A stretch of 64,000 bases of DNA from Hamadaea sp. Lineage in GTDB: Bacteria; Actinomycetota; Actinomycetes; Mycobacteriales; Micromonosporaceae. Below, piece by piece: positions 25,336-33,997 of this stretch (positions are counted from its first letter, which is position 1; every line of letters starts with the position of its first letter). Made by a program: the position numbers and the translations under genes. Location of the stretch: NCBI RefSeq assembly GCF_013362815.1, contig NZ_JABFVK010000011.1, forward strand, positions 1-64,000. The letters run 5' to 3'. The notes beneath the pieces were generated by a model that saw only the letters and a list, made by a program, of their open reading frames with translations, was not told the origin of the DNA and searched no databases.

Positions 25336-26283
25336 GTGCCGGACTTCGAGACACGAGCCGAACCGCATCGCCGGGAGCTGCTGGTGCACTGCTACCGGAT
25401 GCTCGGCTCGATGCCGGAGGCCGAGGACGCGGTGCAGGAGGCGTTCCTGCGGGCCTGGAAGGCCTGGGGTCGCTATGACGAGCGCACCGCGTCCGTGCGT
25501 ACGTGGCTCTACAAGATCGCGACGAACACCTGCCTGACCTCCTTGGAGGGCCGAGCCCGGCGTCCGCTGCCGGCCGGGCTCGGTACGCCGGGCGACGATC
25601 CGCGGGCGCCGCTCGTGCCCGCGTTCGACGTGCCGTGGCTGCAGCCGTTCCCGGACACCCGGCTCGACGATCCGGCTGGCCACGTCGTCCGTCGGGGGAC
25701 GCTGCGGCTGGCGTTGGTGGCCGCGTTGCAGCTGCTCCCGGCGCGCCAGCGGGCTGTGCTGGTGCTGCGGGACGTGCTCGAGTTCAGCGCCGACGAGACC
25801 GCCCGGCTACTCGACACCTCACCGGCGGCGGTCAACAGCGCGTTGCAGCGCGCCCGCGCGGGGGTGGCGGCCGCCGGGCCGATCGCCGACGAGATGGACG
25901 AGCCGGCCGACGGCGTACGCCGAACCGTGGACCGCTATGTCGAGGCGTTCGAGGCGGCCGACGTCGATCGGCTGATCGAGCTGCTCAGCGCCGACGTCGT
26001 GCTGGAGATGCCGCCGGTGCCGCTCTGGTTCCGCGGAGCCACCGACTACGGGCGGTTCATGGCGCGCGTCTACGACATGCGCGGGCGCGTCTGGCGTACT
26101 GCGCCGGTTGGCGCGAACACCCAACCGGGGATCGCCGCGTACTGCGCCGACGAGGAGGGCGTTCTGCGGCTGCACACCCTGCAGGTCTTCACCGTTCGCG
26201 ACGGCCGGATCGCGCACACCTACGTCTTCCAGCATCCGGAGGTGTTCGCGGCGTTCGCGCTGCCGCCCGTCCTCACCGTCTGA
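25336..26283 (+). CDS. ECF sigma factor with C-terminal NTF2-like domain (SigG/SigJ-like)
   Basis: A 315-residue sigma factor. Region 2 reads LLVHCYRMLGSMPEAEDAVQEAFLRAW and region 4 is LPARQRAVLVLRDVLEFSADETARLLDTSPAAVNSALQRA. From about residue 195 an NTF2-like domain follows. In this class the extra domain replaces a separate anti-sigma factor by modulating activity in cis. A consensus AAGGAG lies 8 nt before the GTG start. Its operon partner is an NTF2-like gene. Confidence 0.9.
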   Translation: MPDFETRAEPHRRELLVHCYRMLGSMPEAEDAVQEAFLRAWKAWGRYDERTASVRTWLYKIATNTCLTSLEGRARRPLPAGLGTPGDDPRAPLVPAFDVPWLQPFPDTRLDDPAGHVVRRGTLRLALVAALQLLPARQRAVLVLRDVLEFSADETARLLDTSPAAVNSALQRARAGVAAAGPIADEMDEPADGVRRTVDRYVEAFEAADVDRLIELLSADVVLEMPPVPLWFRGATDYGRFMARVYDMRGRVWRTAPVGANTQPGIAAYCADEEGVLRLHTLQVFTVRDGRIAHTYVFQHPEVFAAFALPPVLTV

Positions 26284-26304
26284 GACCGCCCGCGCCGCCG
26301 CCCT

Positions 26305-26447
26305 TTGTGTGCCCGTGGTCTGCGATTTTCGGCCGCTTTCCAAGGTCATGTGCCGCTGGTCTGCGCAAAATGCCGTCTGAGCGCAGACGGCCGGTACTTG
26401 ATCAACGAAATCGAGCCCAGAAGGCAGACCGCGGGCACTTGATCTTG
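26305..26447. repeat. four-unit (++--) GTGCCCGTGGTCTGCG element, copy 1
   Basis: Units related to GTGCCCGTGGTCTGCG occur in direct orientation at 26305-26324 and 26342-26365, then inverted at 26382-26403 and 26424-26447. The whole 143-bp block can fold into nested hairpins. The same architecture recurs at 37508-37655. It fills most of the gap between the sigma-factor and heparinase-like genes, and I see no ORF in it. Confidence 0.8.
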
Positions 26448-26483
26448 CCTTGCCCGCCGGTCATCGACGCATGGCGCAGAAGC

Positions 26484-28136
26484 TCAGCAGACCGTGAAGG
26501 CGAAGGTGTGCGCCGACTCCCCGACCGGCGCGGTCAGCGGCACCAGCACCCGGTACGCCACATCGAGCCGCGCGCGGTGATCGCTCGCCTCGACGACGTC
26601 CACCTCCACGGGGCCAGTCCTGTCCAGCGTGACGGTTTCGTTCCAGGTCACGGTCCCGTCGCCGACGACGGGGGCGTACCGGCTGACGAACACCTCCGTC
26701 AGCGGCAGCGGCCGGTCGGCGGTGACCTCGTCGGTCAGCTCCAACCGTCCGGTACGCCACCAGCGGAACCGCCGGACCAGCCGGCGCAGCCCGTCGACCT
26801 CGTACGCCGCGGTCAGGTCGAGGTCGACGGAGACGCCGTCGGGCAGCACCTCGTGCCGGACGACGGACGCGAGCCGGGCCCGGCCGGGCAGTTGCAGCTG
26901 TCCGTCGACGACGGGGATCGAGTGCGCCCGCGCCGACGGGTGCAGGTGGTCGTAGCGGGTTTCGCTGAAGTACGACCGGGTGTATTCGCCCGCGCCGAGG
27001 TCGGCGAGGATCGTGCGGCCACGTACGTGGAGCAGGAACGCGCCGAGATCGATGTGGTTGTGCGGCTCGTCGTTGTGCCCGCCCTTGGCGGCGAAGACGG
27101 CGTCGGGGCCCCGGTCGACCACCCAGGCCAGGTCGGGCAGGAAATCCGAGGCGGCGAGCGCCGAGACGGCGGAGACGGGCTGGTACCAGGCCAAGGTCCG
27201 GGCCAGGTGCGCCCATCGGTAGCAGTGGTCGTCGTGGAACGACGGGATCACCGCGGGCGGCGGCGTACCGAATCGCTCGGCGAGCAGCGTGAGCAGCCCG
27301 GCCGGCAGCCACGGGCGCTCGGACGCGTCCGAGAAGGGTGCGTACGCCCCGCCGCCGAGCGCGGCGCGATGCGGGAACGCGGCGATCTGCGCGACCTTCG
27401 GGTCGTCCAGCAGGTCCACGCCGGTGTGTTCACGCAGCATCTCCGCGTAGTAGACGAAGTAGCCGAAGCCGTAGACCCAGTAGTCGACGCCCTCCGGACA
27501 GCCGCCGTCGTCGCCATATCCGGCGAGGAACCGGTCCATCGCCTTGCCGCAGCGTTCCAGCATCGCCGAAAGTCGATCCGACGGCGGCTCGAGCAGCAGC
27601 GCCGCCATTCCGGCCGCCCCGGCGCAGACCGACTCCCAATTGTTCCCGAAGCCCTCCCACGCCAGCGGTCTCGGATCGGCCAACGGGACCAGCACACGAC
27701 GCTCCACCTCTGTGCGTACCCGTTGGGAGACAAGCGGATCCAGCCGCGGACCGAGACCGGTGACGATCTCCGCGAGGGTGTGCGCGGTCTCGGCCGCGAA
27801 AAGATCGAGGGTCTGGTCGGGACCGAAAGCGCGGCCGTAATGTATGTGCGCGGGCAGCGCCCACGTGTGCTCGTCGCAGACGGCCCACAGGACGTCTGCG
27901 AGCCGGGTCACGTCGGCGGCCGGGTCGAGCAACGCCTGCGCGGCCAGGGCGTTGAGCCGCGCGCGCCGCTGGAAGTACAGCTTCTCGTAGCGCATGCGAT
28001 TGCCGGTCACGAAGAAGTCGTGGTACGCCGCGAAGCCGAGCGCCGGCAGCGGCGAATCGTCGGCCGCGACCGCCTCGATGTCGCGCAACAGGGACGTGAG
28101 CTGGCCCGGGACCGGATGGAAAACGCTTTCCGCCAT
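26484..28136 (-). CDS. heparinase II/III-like polysaccharide lyase
   Basis: A 550-residue protein without a clear signal peptide. The N-terminal half is an all-helical toroid with WALPAHIHYG and EGVDYWVYGFGYFVYY. The C-terminal half is a beta-sandwich beginning around the motif GGHNDEPHNHIDLGAFLL, the heparinase II/III signature with the catalytic and structural histidines. These enzymes cleave uronic-acid polysaccharides by beta-elimination. TAGAGT lies 8 nt before the ATG. It diverges from the polymerase gene across 44 nt. The exact glycan is unknown. Confidence 0.85.
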   Translation of the reverse strand: MAESVFHPVPGQLTSLLRDIEAVAADDSPLPALGFAAYHDFFVTGNRMRYEKLYFQRRARLNALAAQALLDPAADVTRLADVLWAVCDEHTWALPAHIHYGRAFGPDQTLDLFAAETAHTLAEIVTGLGPRLDPLVSQRVRTEVERRVLVPLADPRPLAWEGFGNNWESVCAGAAGMAALLLEPPSDRLSAMLERCGKAMDRFLAGYGDDGGCPEGVDYWVYGFGYFVYYAEMLREHTGVDLLDDPKVAQIAAFPHRAALGGGAYAPFSDASERPWLPAGLLTLLAERFGTPPPAVIPSFHDDHCYRWAHLARTLAWYQPVSAVSALAASDFLPDLAWVVDRGPDAVFAAKGGHNDEPHNHIDLGAFLLHVRGRTILADLGAGEYTRSYFSETRYDHLHPSARAHSIPVVDGQLQLPGRARLASVVRHEVLPDGVSVDLDLTAAYEVDGLRRLVRRFRWWRTGRLELTDEVTADRPLPLTEVFVSRYAPVVGDGTVTWNETVTLDRTGPVEVDVVEASDHRARLDVAYRVLVPLTAPVGESAHTFAFTVC

Positions 28137-28180
28137 GCGGACGGACTCTACACCTCGATCGTGATGCGTATGGTGGGCAC

Positions 28181-29404
28181 ATGGCGGCCTCGCAGACCGT
28201 GGAAGTAGCTGGGCGAGCGGTGACGATCACCCATCCCGACAAGGTGGTCTTCCCGGAGCCCGGCCTCAGCAAGCTCGACCTCGTGCGCTATTACCTGGCG
28301 GTCGCCGACGGCGCGCTGCTCGGCGTACGCGGGCGGCCGATGATCCTCAAACGCTTCGTCAAGGGCCTCGACCAGGAGGCGTTCTTCCAGAAGCGAGCGC
28401 CGTCCACCCGCCCGGACTGGATCGAGGTCGCCGAGCTCAAGTACGCCTCCGGCACCTCCGCCGAAGAAGTCGTCGTACGCGACGCGGCCGGGCTGGCCTG
28501 GGTGATCAACCTCGGCTGCGTCGACCTGAACCCGCATCCGGTGCTGGCCGAAGACCTCGATCACCCCGACGAGCTGCGCATCGACCTCGACCCGGTGCCG
28601 GGCGTCGAATGGGGGCAGATCGTCGACGTGGCGCTGGCCGCCAAGGAGGTGCTCGAAGACTTCGGGCTGACCGCCTGGCCGAAGACCTCCGGCTCGCGCG
28701 GCTTCCACGTGTACGCCCGCATCCGGCCGGACTGGGCGTACCCGAAGGTGCGGCTGGCCGCCGAGACGGTGGCCCGGGAGGTGGAGAACCGGGTGCCCGA
28801 CCTGGCCACCAGCAAGTGGTGGAAGGAAGACCGCGAAGGCGTCTTCGTGGACTTCAACCAGAACGCCAAGGATCGGACGGTGGCTTCGGCGTACTCGGTG
28901 CGCCCGCTGCCGGACGCCCGCGTGTCCACCCCGCTGACCTGGGACGAAGTCCCCGGCTGCCGCCCGTCGGACTTCACCGTCGTCACCGTCCCACCCCGGT
29001 ACGCCGAACGCGGCGATCCCTGGGCCGGCATGGAGGCCACCGCCGGGGGCCTCGACGGCCTGCTCGACCTGGCGAAGAAGCTCGGCCCGGCGGAGAAGCC
29101 GCCGAAGGGCGCGTCGAAGGACGGCCGCCGCCAGTCGACGATGCCACTGATCGAGATCGCCCGGGCGAAGACCAAGGACGAGGCGCTGGCCGGGTTCGAG
29201 CGCTGGAAGGAGCGCCACGGCGACGTCGCCGCCCGGCTCGAACCGGCCGACGTGCTGGTCGACGGGATGCGCGGGCGCAGCTCGGTCTGGTACCGCATCC
29301 GGGTCAACCTGCAGCACGTGCCCGAGGCGCAACGCCCCGACCAGGAGCCGCTCGAAGTCGACTACAACCCGTGGGCGGGCCTGGTCGACCCGCGGCGGCC
29401 GTGA
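28181..29404 (+). CDS. LigD-type polymerase domain protein (archaeo-eukaryotic primase fold)
   Basis: A 407-residue protein. The first 290 residues match the polymerase domain of bacterial NHEJ ligase LigD: THPDKVVFPEPGLSKLDLVRYY, LKRFVKG, the catalytic RIDLDP motif and TSGSRGFHVYARI. It fills gaps with ribo- or deoxynucleotides during end joining or repair. A C-terminal extra domain of about 110 residues follows. No ligase or Ku gene is in the window. TATGGT lies 6 nt before the ATG, so the transcript is probably leaderless. Confidence 0.9.
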   Translation: MAASQTVEVAGRAVTITHPDKVVFPEPGLSKLDLVRYYLAVADGALLGVRGRPMILKRFVKGLDQEAFFQKRAPSTRPDWIEVAELKYASGTSAEEVVVRDAAGLAWVINLGCVDLNPHPVLAEDLDHPDELRIDLDPVPGVEWGQIVDVALAAKEVLEDFGLTAWPKTSGSRGFHVYARIRPDWAYPKVRLAAETVAREVENRVPDLATSKWWKEDREGVFVDFNQNAKDRTVASAYSVRPLPDARVSTPLTWDEVPGCRPSDFTVVTVPPRYAERGDPWAGMEATAGGLDGLLDLAKKLGPAEKPPKGASKDGRRQSTMPLIEIARAKTKDEALAGFERWKERHGDVAARLEPADVLVDGMRGRSSVWYRIRVNLQHVPEAQRPDQEPLEVDYNPWAGLVDPRRP

Positions 29405-29421
29405 TCCCCGCCCTCGCTATT

Positions 29422-29486
29422 GGCGCTGGATCAGGGATGTGGGTCGAATCTTGGGCGGAATACGACCCAGATCCGTGATCCAGCGC
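29422..29486. repeat. GGATCAGGG-type palindromic repeat, copy 2
   Basis: Imperfect inverted repeat with arms starting GGCGCTGGATCA and ending TGATCCAGCGC, with GGGTCG/CGACCC inside. It lies between the polymerase and histidine kinase genes and is related to copies at 16991 and 55925. Confidence 0.75.
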
Positions 29487-29580
29487 GAAAGCGCCGGCCG
29501 GCTCTCATACCTGAGAGCTACGAGCGCCTGGCTCCGGGGTGTGACGCGTACGCCCCGGTATGGCGGTTAACCTGCGGGTG

Positions 29581-30795
29581 ATGAGCAGTTTCCTCGCCCG
29601 GGTGGTCCGTGATCTGCTGCGGACGGTGTGGGGCCCGGACCCGTCCGCGCCCGCCGTCCGGCGGCCCGCGAAGAGTCGCTGGTTCACGCCGCTGCTCGCG
29701 CCGGTCGGCGTACTGGCCTGGATCGGGCTGACCATCGCCACGCAGCAGTTCTACCAGGACAATCGTCATTTCGAAGGGCTGGTGGCGGCGGCGATGGCCG
29801 TCCTCGTCATGGCCCCGGTGCTGTTCGTCCGGATCAAACCGGTGTGGACGTGGCGGCTGGCCGCCGTCGGTCTCGTGCTCGGCGCGTACGGCCGGGCCGG
29901 CAACGAGGCTTGGCCCTGGGTGGCCACCCAAGTCCTGGTCGCGCTGGTGGTGCTGTTCTACGTCGCGCTGCGAGCGCCGTCCGGCGTCACCCTCTGGTCC
30001 GCCGTGATCACCTGCGTTCTCCTGTGGTCGCTGATGCCCAACGCCAACGGCGCGAGCGCCACCCTGCTCATCGTCGTCGTCGTCATCCTCGGCCAGCAGA
30101 TCCAGGTCCGCCGCCGGGCGCAGGCCGAACTGCACGTCCAGGAGGAGCGCAGCGAGCTCGCCGAGGCGCGCCGGGCACTGCTGGAGGAGCGCGCCCGCAT
30201 CGCCCGCGAGCTGCACGATGTGGTGGCGCATTCGATGTCGCTGCTGGCGGTGCGAGCCGAAACCGCCCCGTATCGGCTGCCTGACCTGCCCGACTCGGCC
30301 CGCGCGGAGTTCCTCGAGGTCGCGGCGTCGGCCCGGCAGACCCTCGTCGAGTTGCGGCGGATGCTGGGCGCGCTGCGTACCGGTCCGGGTGAGCCCGAAC
30401 GCGCTCCGCAGCCGGCCCTCGCCGACCTGCCCGAACTCATCGGCACCGCGCGGCACGCGGGTCTGCGCATCGACGCCGATCTCACGCTCGACGGCGAGGT
30501 GTCGCCCGCGGCCGGCCTCGCGGCCTACCGGATCGTCCAGGAGGCGCTGTCCAACGCGGCTCGCCACGCCGCGGGCACTCAGGTCCACGTGACGGTCCAG
30601 GTCCACAGTGGTCTTCTAGATCTACTGGTACGCAATGAGCCGGGCCCGGAGCCCGCGACGTCCGGCGGCAGCGGCCACGGCCTGCTGGGCATGCGCGAAC
30701 GGGCCCTGGTATTGGGTGGGACGCTGCGGGCAGAGCCGACCGCCGACGGCGGTTTCGAGGTGGCGGCGACGCTGCCGGTCGGGGAGGCGGAGTGA
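29581..30795 (+). CDS. NarL/DesK-type sensor histidine kinase
   Basis: A 404-residue membrane kinase. Four to five helices lie in residues 35-170, then a short coiled coil. The HisKA_3 box ARIARELHDVVAHSMS has phospho-acceptor His212. The ATPase domain holds the N box (EALSNAARHA) and the G box (GSGHGLLGMRERA). There is no large extracellular sensor domain, so it probably senses a membrane-linked signal. The ATG at 29581 is chosen because TAACCT ends 7 nt upstream. The GTGA overlap couples it to the response regulator. Confidence 0.92.
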   Translation: MSSFLARVVRDLLRTVWGPDPSAPAVRRPAKSRWFTPLLAPVGVLAWIGLTIATQQFYQDNRHFEGLVAAAMAVLVMAPVLFVRIKPVWTWRLAAVGLVLGAYGRAGNEAWPWVATQVLVALVVLFYVALRAPSGVTLWSAVITCVLLWSLMPNANGASATLLIVVVVILGQQIQVRRRAQAELHVQEERSELAEARRALLEERARIARELHDVVAHSMSLLAVRAETAPYRLPDLPDSARAEFLEVAASARQTLVELRRMLGALRTGPGEPERAPQPALADLPELIGTARHAGLRIDADLTLDGEVSPAAGLAAYRIVQEALSNAARHAAGTQVHVTVQVHSGLLDLLVRNEPGPEPATSGGSGHGLLGMRERALVLGGTLRAEPTADGGFEVAATLPVGEAE

Positions 30796-31448
30796 GCGTA
30801 CGCGTGATGGTGGTCGACGACCAGCAGATGGTGCGCGAGGGGTTTGCCGCGCTGCTGGGCGCGCAGCCGGACATCGAGGTCGTCGGGCAGGCCGCTGACG
30901 GGGTGGAGGCGGTGGCGCTCGTCCGGCAACGACGCCCCGACCTGGTGCTGATGGACATCCGGATGCCCCGCATGGACGGGCTCGCCGCGACTCCGCTGGT
31001 CGTCGCGGAGGGCACCCGCGTGCTCATGCTGACGACGTTCGACCTCGACGAATACGTGTACGCCGCGCTCCGCGCCGGAGCGAGCGGCTTCCTGCTGAAG
31101 GACGCGCCGGCGGCCGAACTCGTCCACGCCGTACGGGTCGTCGCCGCCGGAGAAGCGCTGCTCGCCCCGTCGGTCACCCGAAAGCTGATCGAGGAGTTCG
31201 CCCGGCGGCCCGACCAGCACCGCACCGCTCCCCCGTCGCTCGGCGGCCTGACCGCCCGGGAGACCGAGGTGCTCGCCCTCATTGCCCAAGGACTGTCCAA
31301 TCAGGAGATCGCCGCTCGTCTGGTGGTCGCCGAGCAGACGGTGAAGACGCACGTCGGCCGAATCCTGGCCAAGCTGGACCTGCGCGACCGGGCCCAGGCG
31401 GTCGTCGTCGCGTACGAGTCGGGTCTGGTCACTCCGGGATCGGCGTAG
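30792..31448 (+). CDS. NarL/LuxR-family response regulator
   Basis: A 218-residue regulator. The receiver domain has acidic residues at Asp9-Asp10, phospho-acceptor Asp55 (LVLMDIRMP) and Lys in FLLKDA. A C-terminal LuxR helix-turn-helix follows (LTARETEVLALIAQGLSNQEIAARLVVAEQTVKTHV). The GTG start overlaps the kinase stop by 4 nt, so this is its cognate partner. Targets are unknown; no repeated operator is evident nearby. Confidence 0.94.
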   Translation: MSVRVMVVDDQQMVREGFAALLGAQPDIEVVGQAADGVEAVALVRQRRPDLVLMDIRMPRMDGLAATPLVVAEGTRVLMLTTFDLDEYVYAALRAGASGFLLKDAPAAELVHAVRVVAAGEALLAPSVTRKLIEEFARRPDQHRTAPPSLGGLTARETEVLALIAQGLSNQEIAARLVVAEQTVKTHVGRILAKLDLRDRAQAVVVAYESGLVTPGSA

Positions 31449-31522
31449 CACTGTGGAATGAGCCCGGACTTGGCTCCGTGGTGTGACGCGTCCGGCCCGG
31501 GTCGACGGCGATCGTGGCCCGC

Positions 31523-32524
31523 ATGCCATTCGCCAAGACCGCCCTCGCCCTCACCGCTCTCGGCGTACCGGTGTTGTCCGCCCTCGGCGCTCCCCTGCTG
31601 TCGGCTGACGACGCCGCCCTGCCGGAGCCCGATACGAGCGCCTGGCGCGCCGACGCGGCGACGCTCGGGCTCGATCCCGCGACCGCCACGCCCCGGCAGG
31701 TCGCCGGCTTCTTCGCCGCGCTCGGCCCGGCTCAGCGCGCCGCTCTCGCCGTACGCCATCCCGAAGTGGTCGCCGCCCTCGACGGCGCACCCGTCGCCCT
31801 CCGGTACGCCGCGACGTCGGTGCTGCGCCGGGCGGCCGACCAGCGCACCTTCCTCGCCTGGGACCCGACCGGTGACGGCCGGGCCGTCGAGGTGGTCGGC
31901 GACCTCGCCAACGCTCGCAAGATCGTGGTGATCGTGCCCGGCAGCGACACCACATTGGCCGACTTCGACCGGGGGCTGGGCGGCGTCGCCCGGCGCGCCC
32001 CGGCGACGCAGGCCCGGACGGTCGCCGCCGCGGTCGACGATCCGCAGACCGCGGTGATCGCCTGGCTCGGCTACGACCCGCCGGAAGGCTTCGGCAAAGC
32101 CGCCGTACGCGAAGACCGGGCCGAAGCGGGAGCGGCGGCGCTGACGAAGTTCGTCGAGGGGCTGGCCGTGACGAATCCGGCCGCGAAGGTGGTCCTCGTC
32201 GGGCACAGCTACGGCACCGTCGTGATCGGACTGGCCGCCGCCCACCTCGGCCCCACGGTCACCGACATCGTGGTACTCGCCTCCCCCGGCCTCGGCGACG
32301 GCTTCCACACGACCGCCCGGCTGTGGGCGGCCCGCGCCGACAGCGACTGGATCGGCTGGGTCCCCGGCGTACGCGTGGCGGGGCTGGGGCACGGCGCCGA
32401 TCCGACCGGCGACGCGTACGGCGCGCGGCTGCTGCCGACCGGCAACGTGAACGGCCACGACGGCTATCTCACGCCGGACTCGTTGACGCTGGTGGCGCTG
32501 GCCGAGGTCGTACGGGACGCGTGA
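31523..32524 (+). CDS. secreted alpha/beta hydrolase (DUF1023 type)
   Basis: A 333-residue protein with a hydrophobic N-terminus (KTALALTALGVPVLSALGAPLLSA) that looks like a signal peptide. The hydrolase domain has the elbow GHSYGTV and the large insertion typical of DUF1023 actinobacterial hydrolases. A possible GTG start lies 9 nt upstream. It is downstream of the response regulator (74-nt gap) and converges on the zinc-ribbon gene across a strong terminator. Substrate unknown. Confidence 0.82.
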   Translation: MPFAKTALALTALGVPVLSALGAPLLSADDAALPEPDTSAWRADAATLGLDPATATPRQVAGFFAALGPAQRAALAVRHPEVVAALDGAPVALRYAATSVLRRAADQRTFLAWDPTGDGRAVEVVGDLANARKIVVIVPGSDTTLADFDRGLGGVARRAPATQARTVAAAVDDPQTAVIAWLGYDPPEGFGKAAVREDRAEAGAAALTKFVEGLAVTNPAAKVVLVGHSYGTVVIGLAAAHLGPTVTDIVVLASPGLGDGFHTTARLWAARADSDWIGWVPGVRVAGLGHGADPTGDAYGARLLPTGNVNGHDGYLTPDSLTLVALAEVVRDA

Positions 32525-32543
32525 GACTCCGACGCCGGAGACG

Positions 32544-32577
32544 CCTGAGCCCCGGGTGATAGGCCCCGGGGCTCAGG
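32544..32577. terminator. bidirectional terminator hairpin
   Basis: Perfect 13-bp arms CCTGAGCCCCGGG / CCCGGGGCTCAGG with an 8-nt loop lie between two convergent genes (stops at 32524 and 32586). Confidence 0.8.
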
Positions 32578-32585
32578 AGGTCTGC

Positions 32586-32948
32586 TCAGTCGAAGAGCTC
32601 TTCGAAGAAGCTGTGCTTTTTCTTCTTCTTATAGTGGTAATCGCGACCGTAGCCGTCGCTGTCGTACCGGCGCTCCTCGTAGCGCGGCTGCTGGTGGTGC
32701 TGCTGCGCGTACTGCTGCTGATGCTGAGGTGGCTGCTGATACTGCGGCGGCTGCGGCGGTTGGGGCTGCGCGGGCGGTGGGGCCTGCGAGGACTGGCCGT
32801 AGAACGAGTTCTCCGCGTCGACGAGCTTCTCCAGCTCACCACGGTCGAGGAAGATCCCCCGGCACTCGGAGCACTGATCCACCACCACCCCGCTGCGCTC
32901 GTACTGGCGCATCGCGCCTTGGCACTTCGGGCAGGTCATCTGCTGCAT
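32586..32948 (-). CDS. TFIIB-type zinc-ribbon protein with Gln/Pro/His-rich linker
   Basis: A 120-residue protein. The first 40 residues form a zf-TFIIB ribbon (CPKC ... CSEC) with a following GIFLDRGELEKL helix. Residues about 50-95 are a low-complexity Q/P/H/Y tract, and the tail ends KKKKKHSFFEELFD. Function is unknown; such proteins may bind nucleic acid or RNA polymerase. The ATG at 32948 is preferred because TAGGGT ends 7 nt upstream, rather than the GTG or ATG codons just 5'. Confidence 0.8.
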   Translation of the reverse strand: MQQMTCPKCQGAMRQYERSGVVVDQCSECRGIFLDRGELEKLVDAENSFYGQSSQAPPPAQPQPPQPPQYQQPPQHQQQYAQQHHQQPRYEERRYDSDGYGRDYHYKKKKKHSFFEELFD

Positions 32949-33004
32949 CCACATCACCCTAGCGGCCCGGCCTGGGAGTCGGCTGAGAAGCCGGACCTCT
33001 CCCC

Positions 33005-33916
33005 TCAGCGACGGGCGTCGGCCTGTCCACCCGGAACCAGCCAGGTGTGCGCCGTCCCACTCAGGTACGCCACCCAGTTCGTCCCGGCGTGCCGCGCGGT
33101 GACGATGAAGTGCCCGTTGCCGAGGTGGACCGGAACGGTGTCACCGTCGACGCCGACCTGCCAGCGCTGCTCCGTCGCGAGATTGAAGCCGTACGCCCGC
33201 AGCGGGCTCGGGTCGGACTGGTCGATGACGTCCTCCTGCTGGGTCCAGAACAGCTTGCGCGAGTCGCCGCTGAACCGAGGAGTCGTGGCGAACCCGGACA
33301 GCTCCTGGCCACCGCCGCCCCACGCGGCGATCGTCTTCTCCGTGTTCGACGCCAGATCCAGCACCGTCAGGCAGTCGTCGTAGATGCCCCAGCAGTCCCC
33401 GCCCGGGAAGGCGATCGACTTGCCGTCGGGCGACCAGTCCAGCGTGTTCGCCGTCCGGAGCTGGTCGAAGCCGACTCGGGGAGCGGCGTGCTCCTCGCGC
33501 CCGGCGACCGTGACGCGACCGCTTTCGGCCGATCCCAGCCGCAGGATCGTCAGCAGTCCGCTGTGGACTTCCCCGGCCCGGTACGCCAGGAAGCGGCCGT
33601 CCGGCGACCAGGCGGGACCGCCCGCGTCCTTACCGTGGGTCAGCTCGGTGGAGTAGACGTTCTCCGGCCCGCCCCCGATGTACGCGATGACGACGTTTCC
33701 GCTTTCCGCGTACGCTATCTGGCTTTTATCGGGCGACAAGCGCGGCCAGACGGCGTGCCCGCCGTGACTGACCGGGAAGGTCTTCGCGGCCGTACGCACC
33801 CAGACGTCCCCGCCGCGGACGAAGGCGATCGGGTCCGGCGGCGACGCGGCGTGAGCCTGGGCCGGAGTGATGACGATGAGGCTGGCGACGGCCAGCGTTA
33901 TGGCGCGGATGCGCAT
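33005..33916 (-). CDS. secreted TolB/PD40-like beta-propeller protein
   Basis: A 303-residue protein with a signal peptide (cleavage probably after AQAHA near residue 23). Several PD40-type blades follow (LSPDKSQIAYAES, WSPDGRFLAYRAG, WSPDGKSIAFPGG, FSGDSRKLFW). No catalytic motif is evident; propellers of this kind bind ligands or glycans outside the cell. GGGGGGA precedes the ATG. It lies downstream of the cellulase gene, separated by a terminator hairpin. Confidence 0.8.
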   Translation of the reverse strand: MRIRAITLAVASLIVITPAQAHAASPPDPIAFVRGGDVWVRTAAKTFPVSHGGHAVWPRLSPDKSQIAYAESGNVVIAYIGGGPENVYSTELTHGKDAGGPAWSPDGRFLAYRAGEVHSGLLTILRLGSAESGRVTVAGREEHAAPRVGFDQLRTANTLDWSPDGKSIAFPGGDCWGIYDDCLTVLDLASNTEKTIAAWGGGGQELSGFATTPRFSGDSRKLFWTQQEDVIDQSDPSPLRAYGFNLATEQRWQVGVDGDTVPVHLGNGHFIVTARHAGTNWVAYLSGTAHTWLVPGGQADARR

Positions 33917-33937
33917 GAGTCCCCCCGTGGACGCGAT

Positions 33938-33974
33938 TGCGGCGTGACCCGCGGATCTCGCAGGTCACGCCGCA
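33938..33974 (-). terminator. hairpin terminator after the cellulase gene
   Basis: Arms of 12 bp (TGCGGCGTGACC / GGTCACGCCGCA) around a 13-nt loop, 24 nt past the cellulase stop on the minus strand. Confidence 0.75.
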
Positions 33975-33997
33975 TTCTTCCGGAGAGGACGGAAGGT

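Noticed and set aside
23188-25354. Long open frames on both strands over the MFS and NTF2-like genes
   Set aside because: They are shadows of genes with clear family motifs; the products are low-complexity and cross the terminator at 24809-24842.
25503-28208. A 901-codon plus-strand frame over the sigma-factor and heparinase-like genes
   Set aside because: It crosses the four-unit repeat and is antisense to the heparinase-like gene, whose GGHNDEPHNH motif is convincing.
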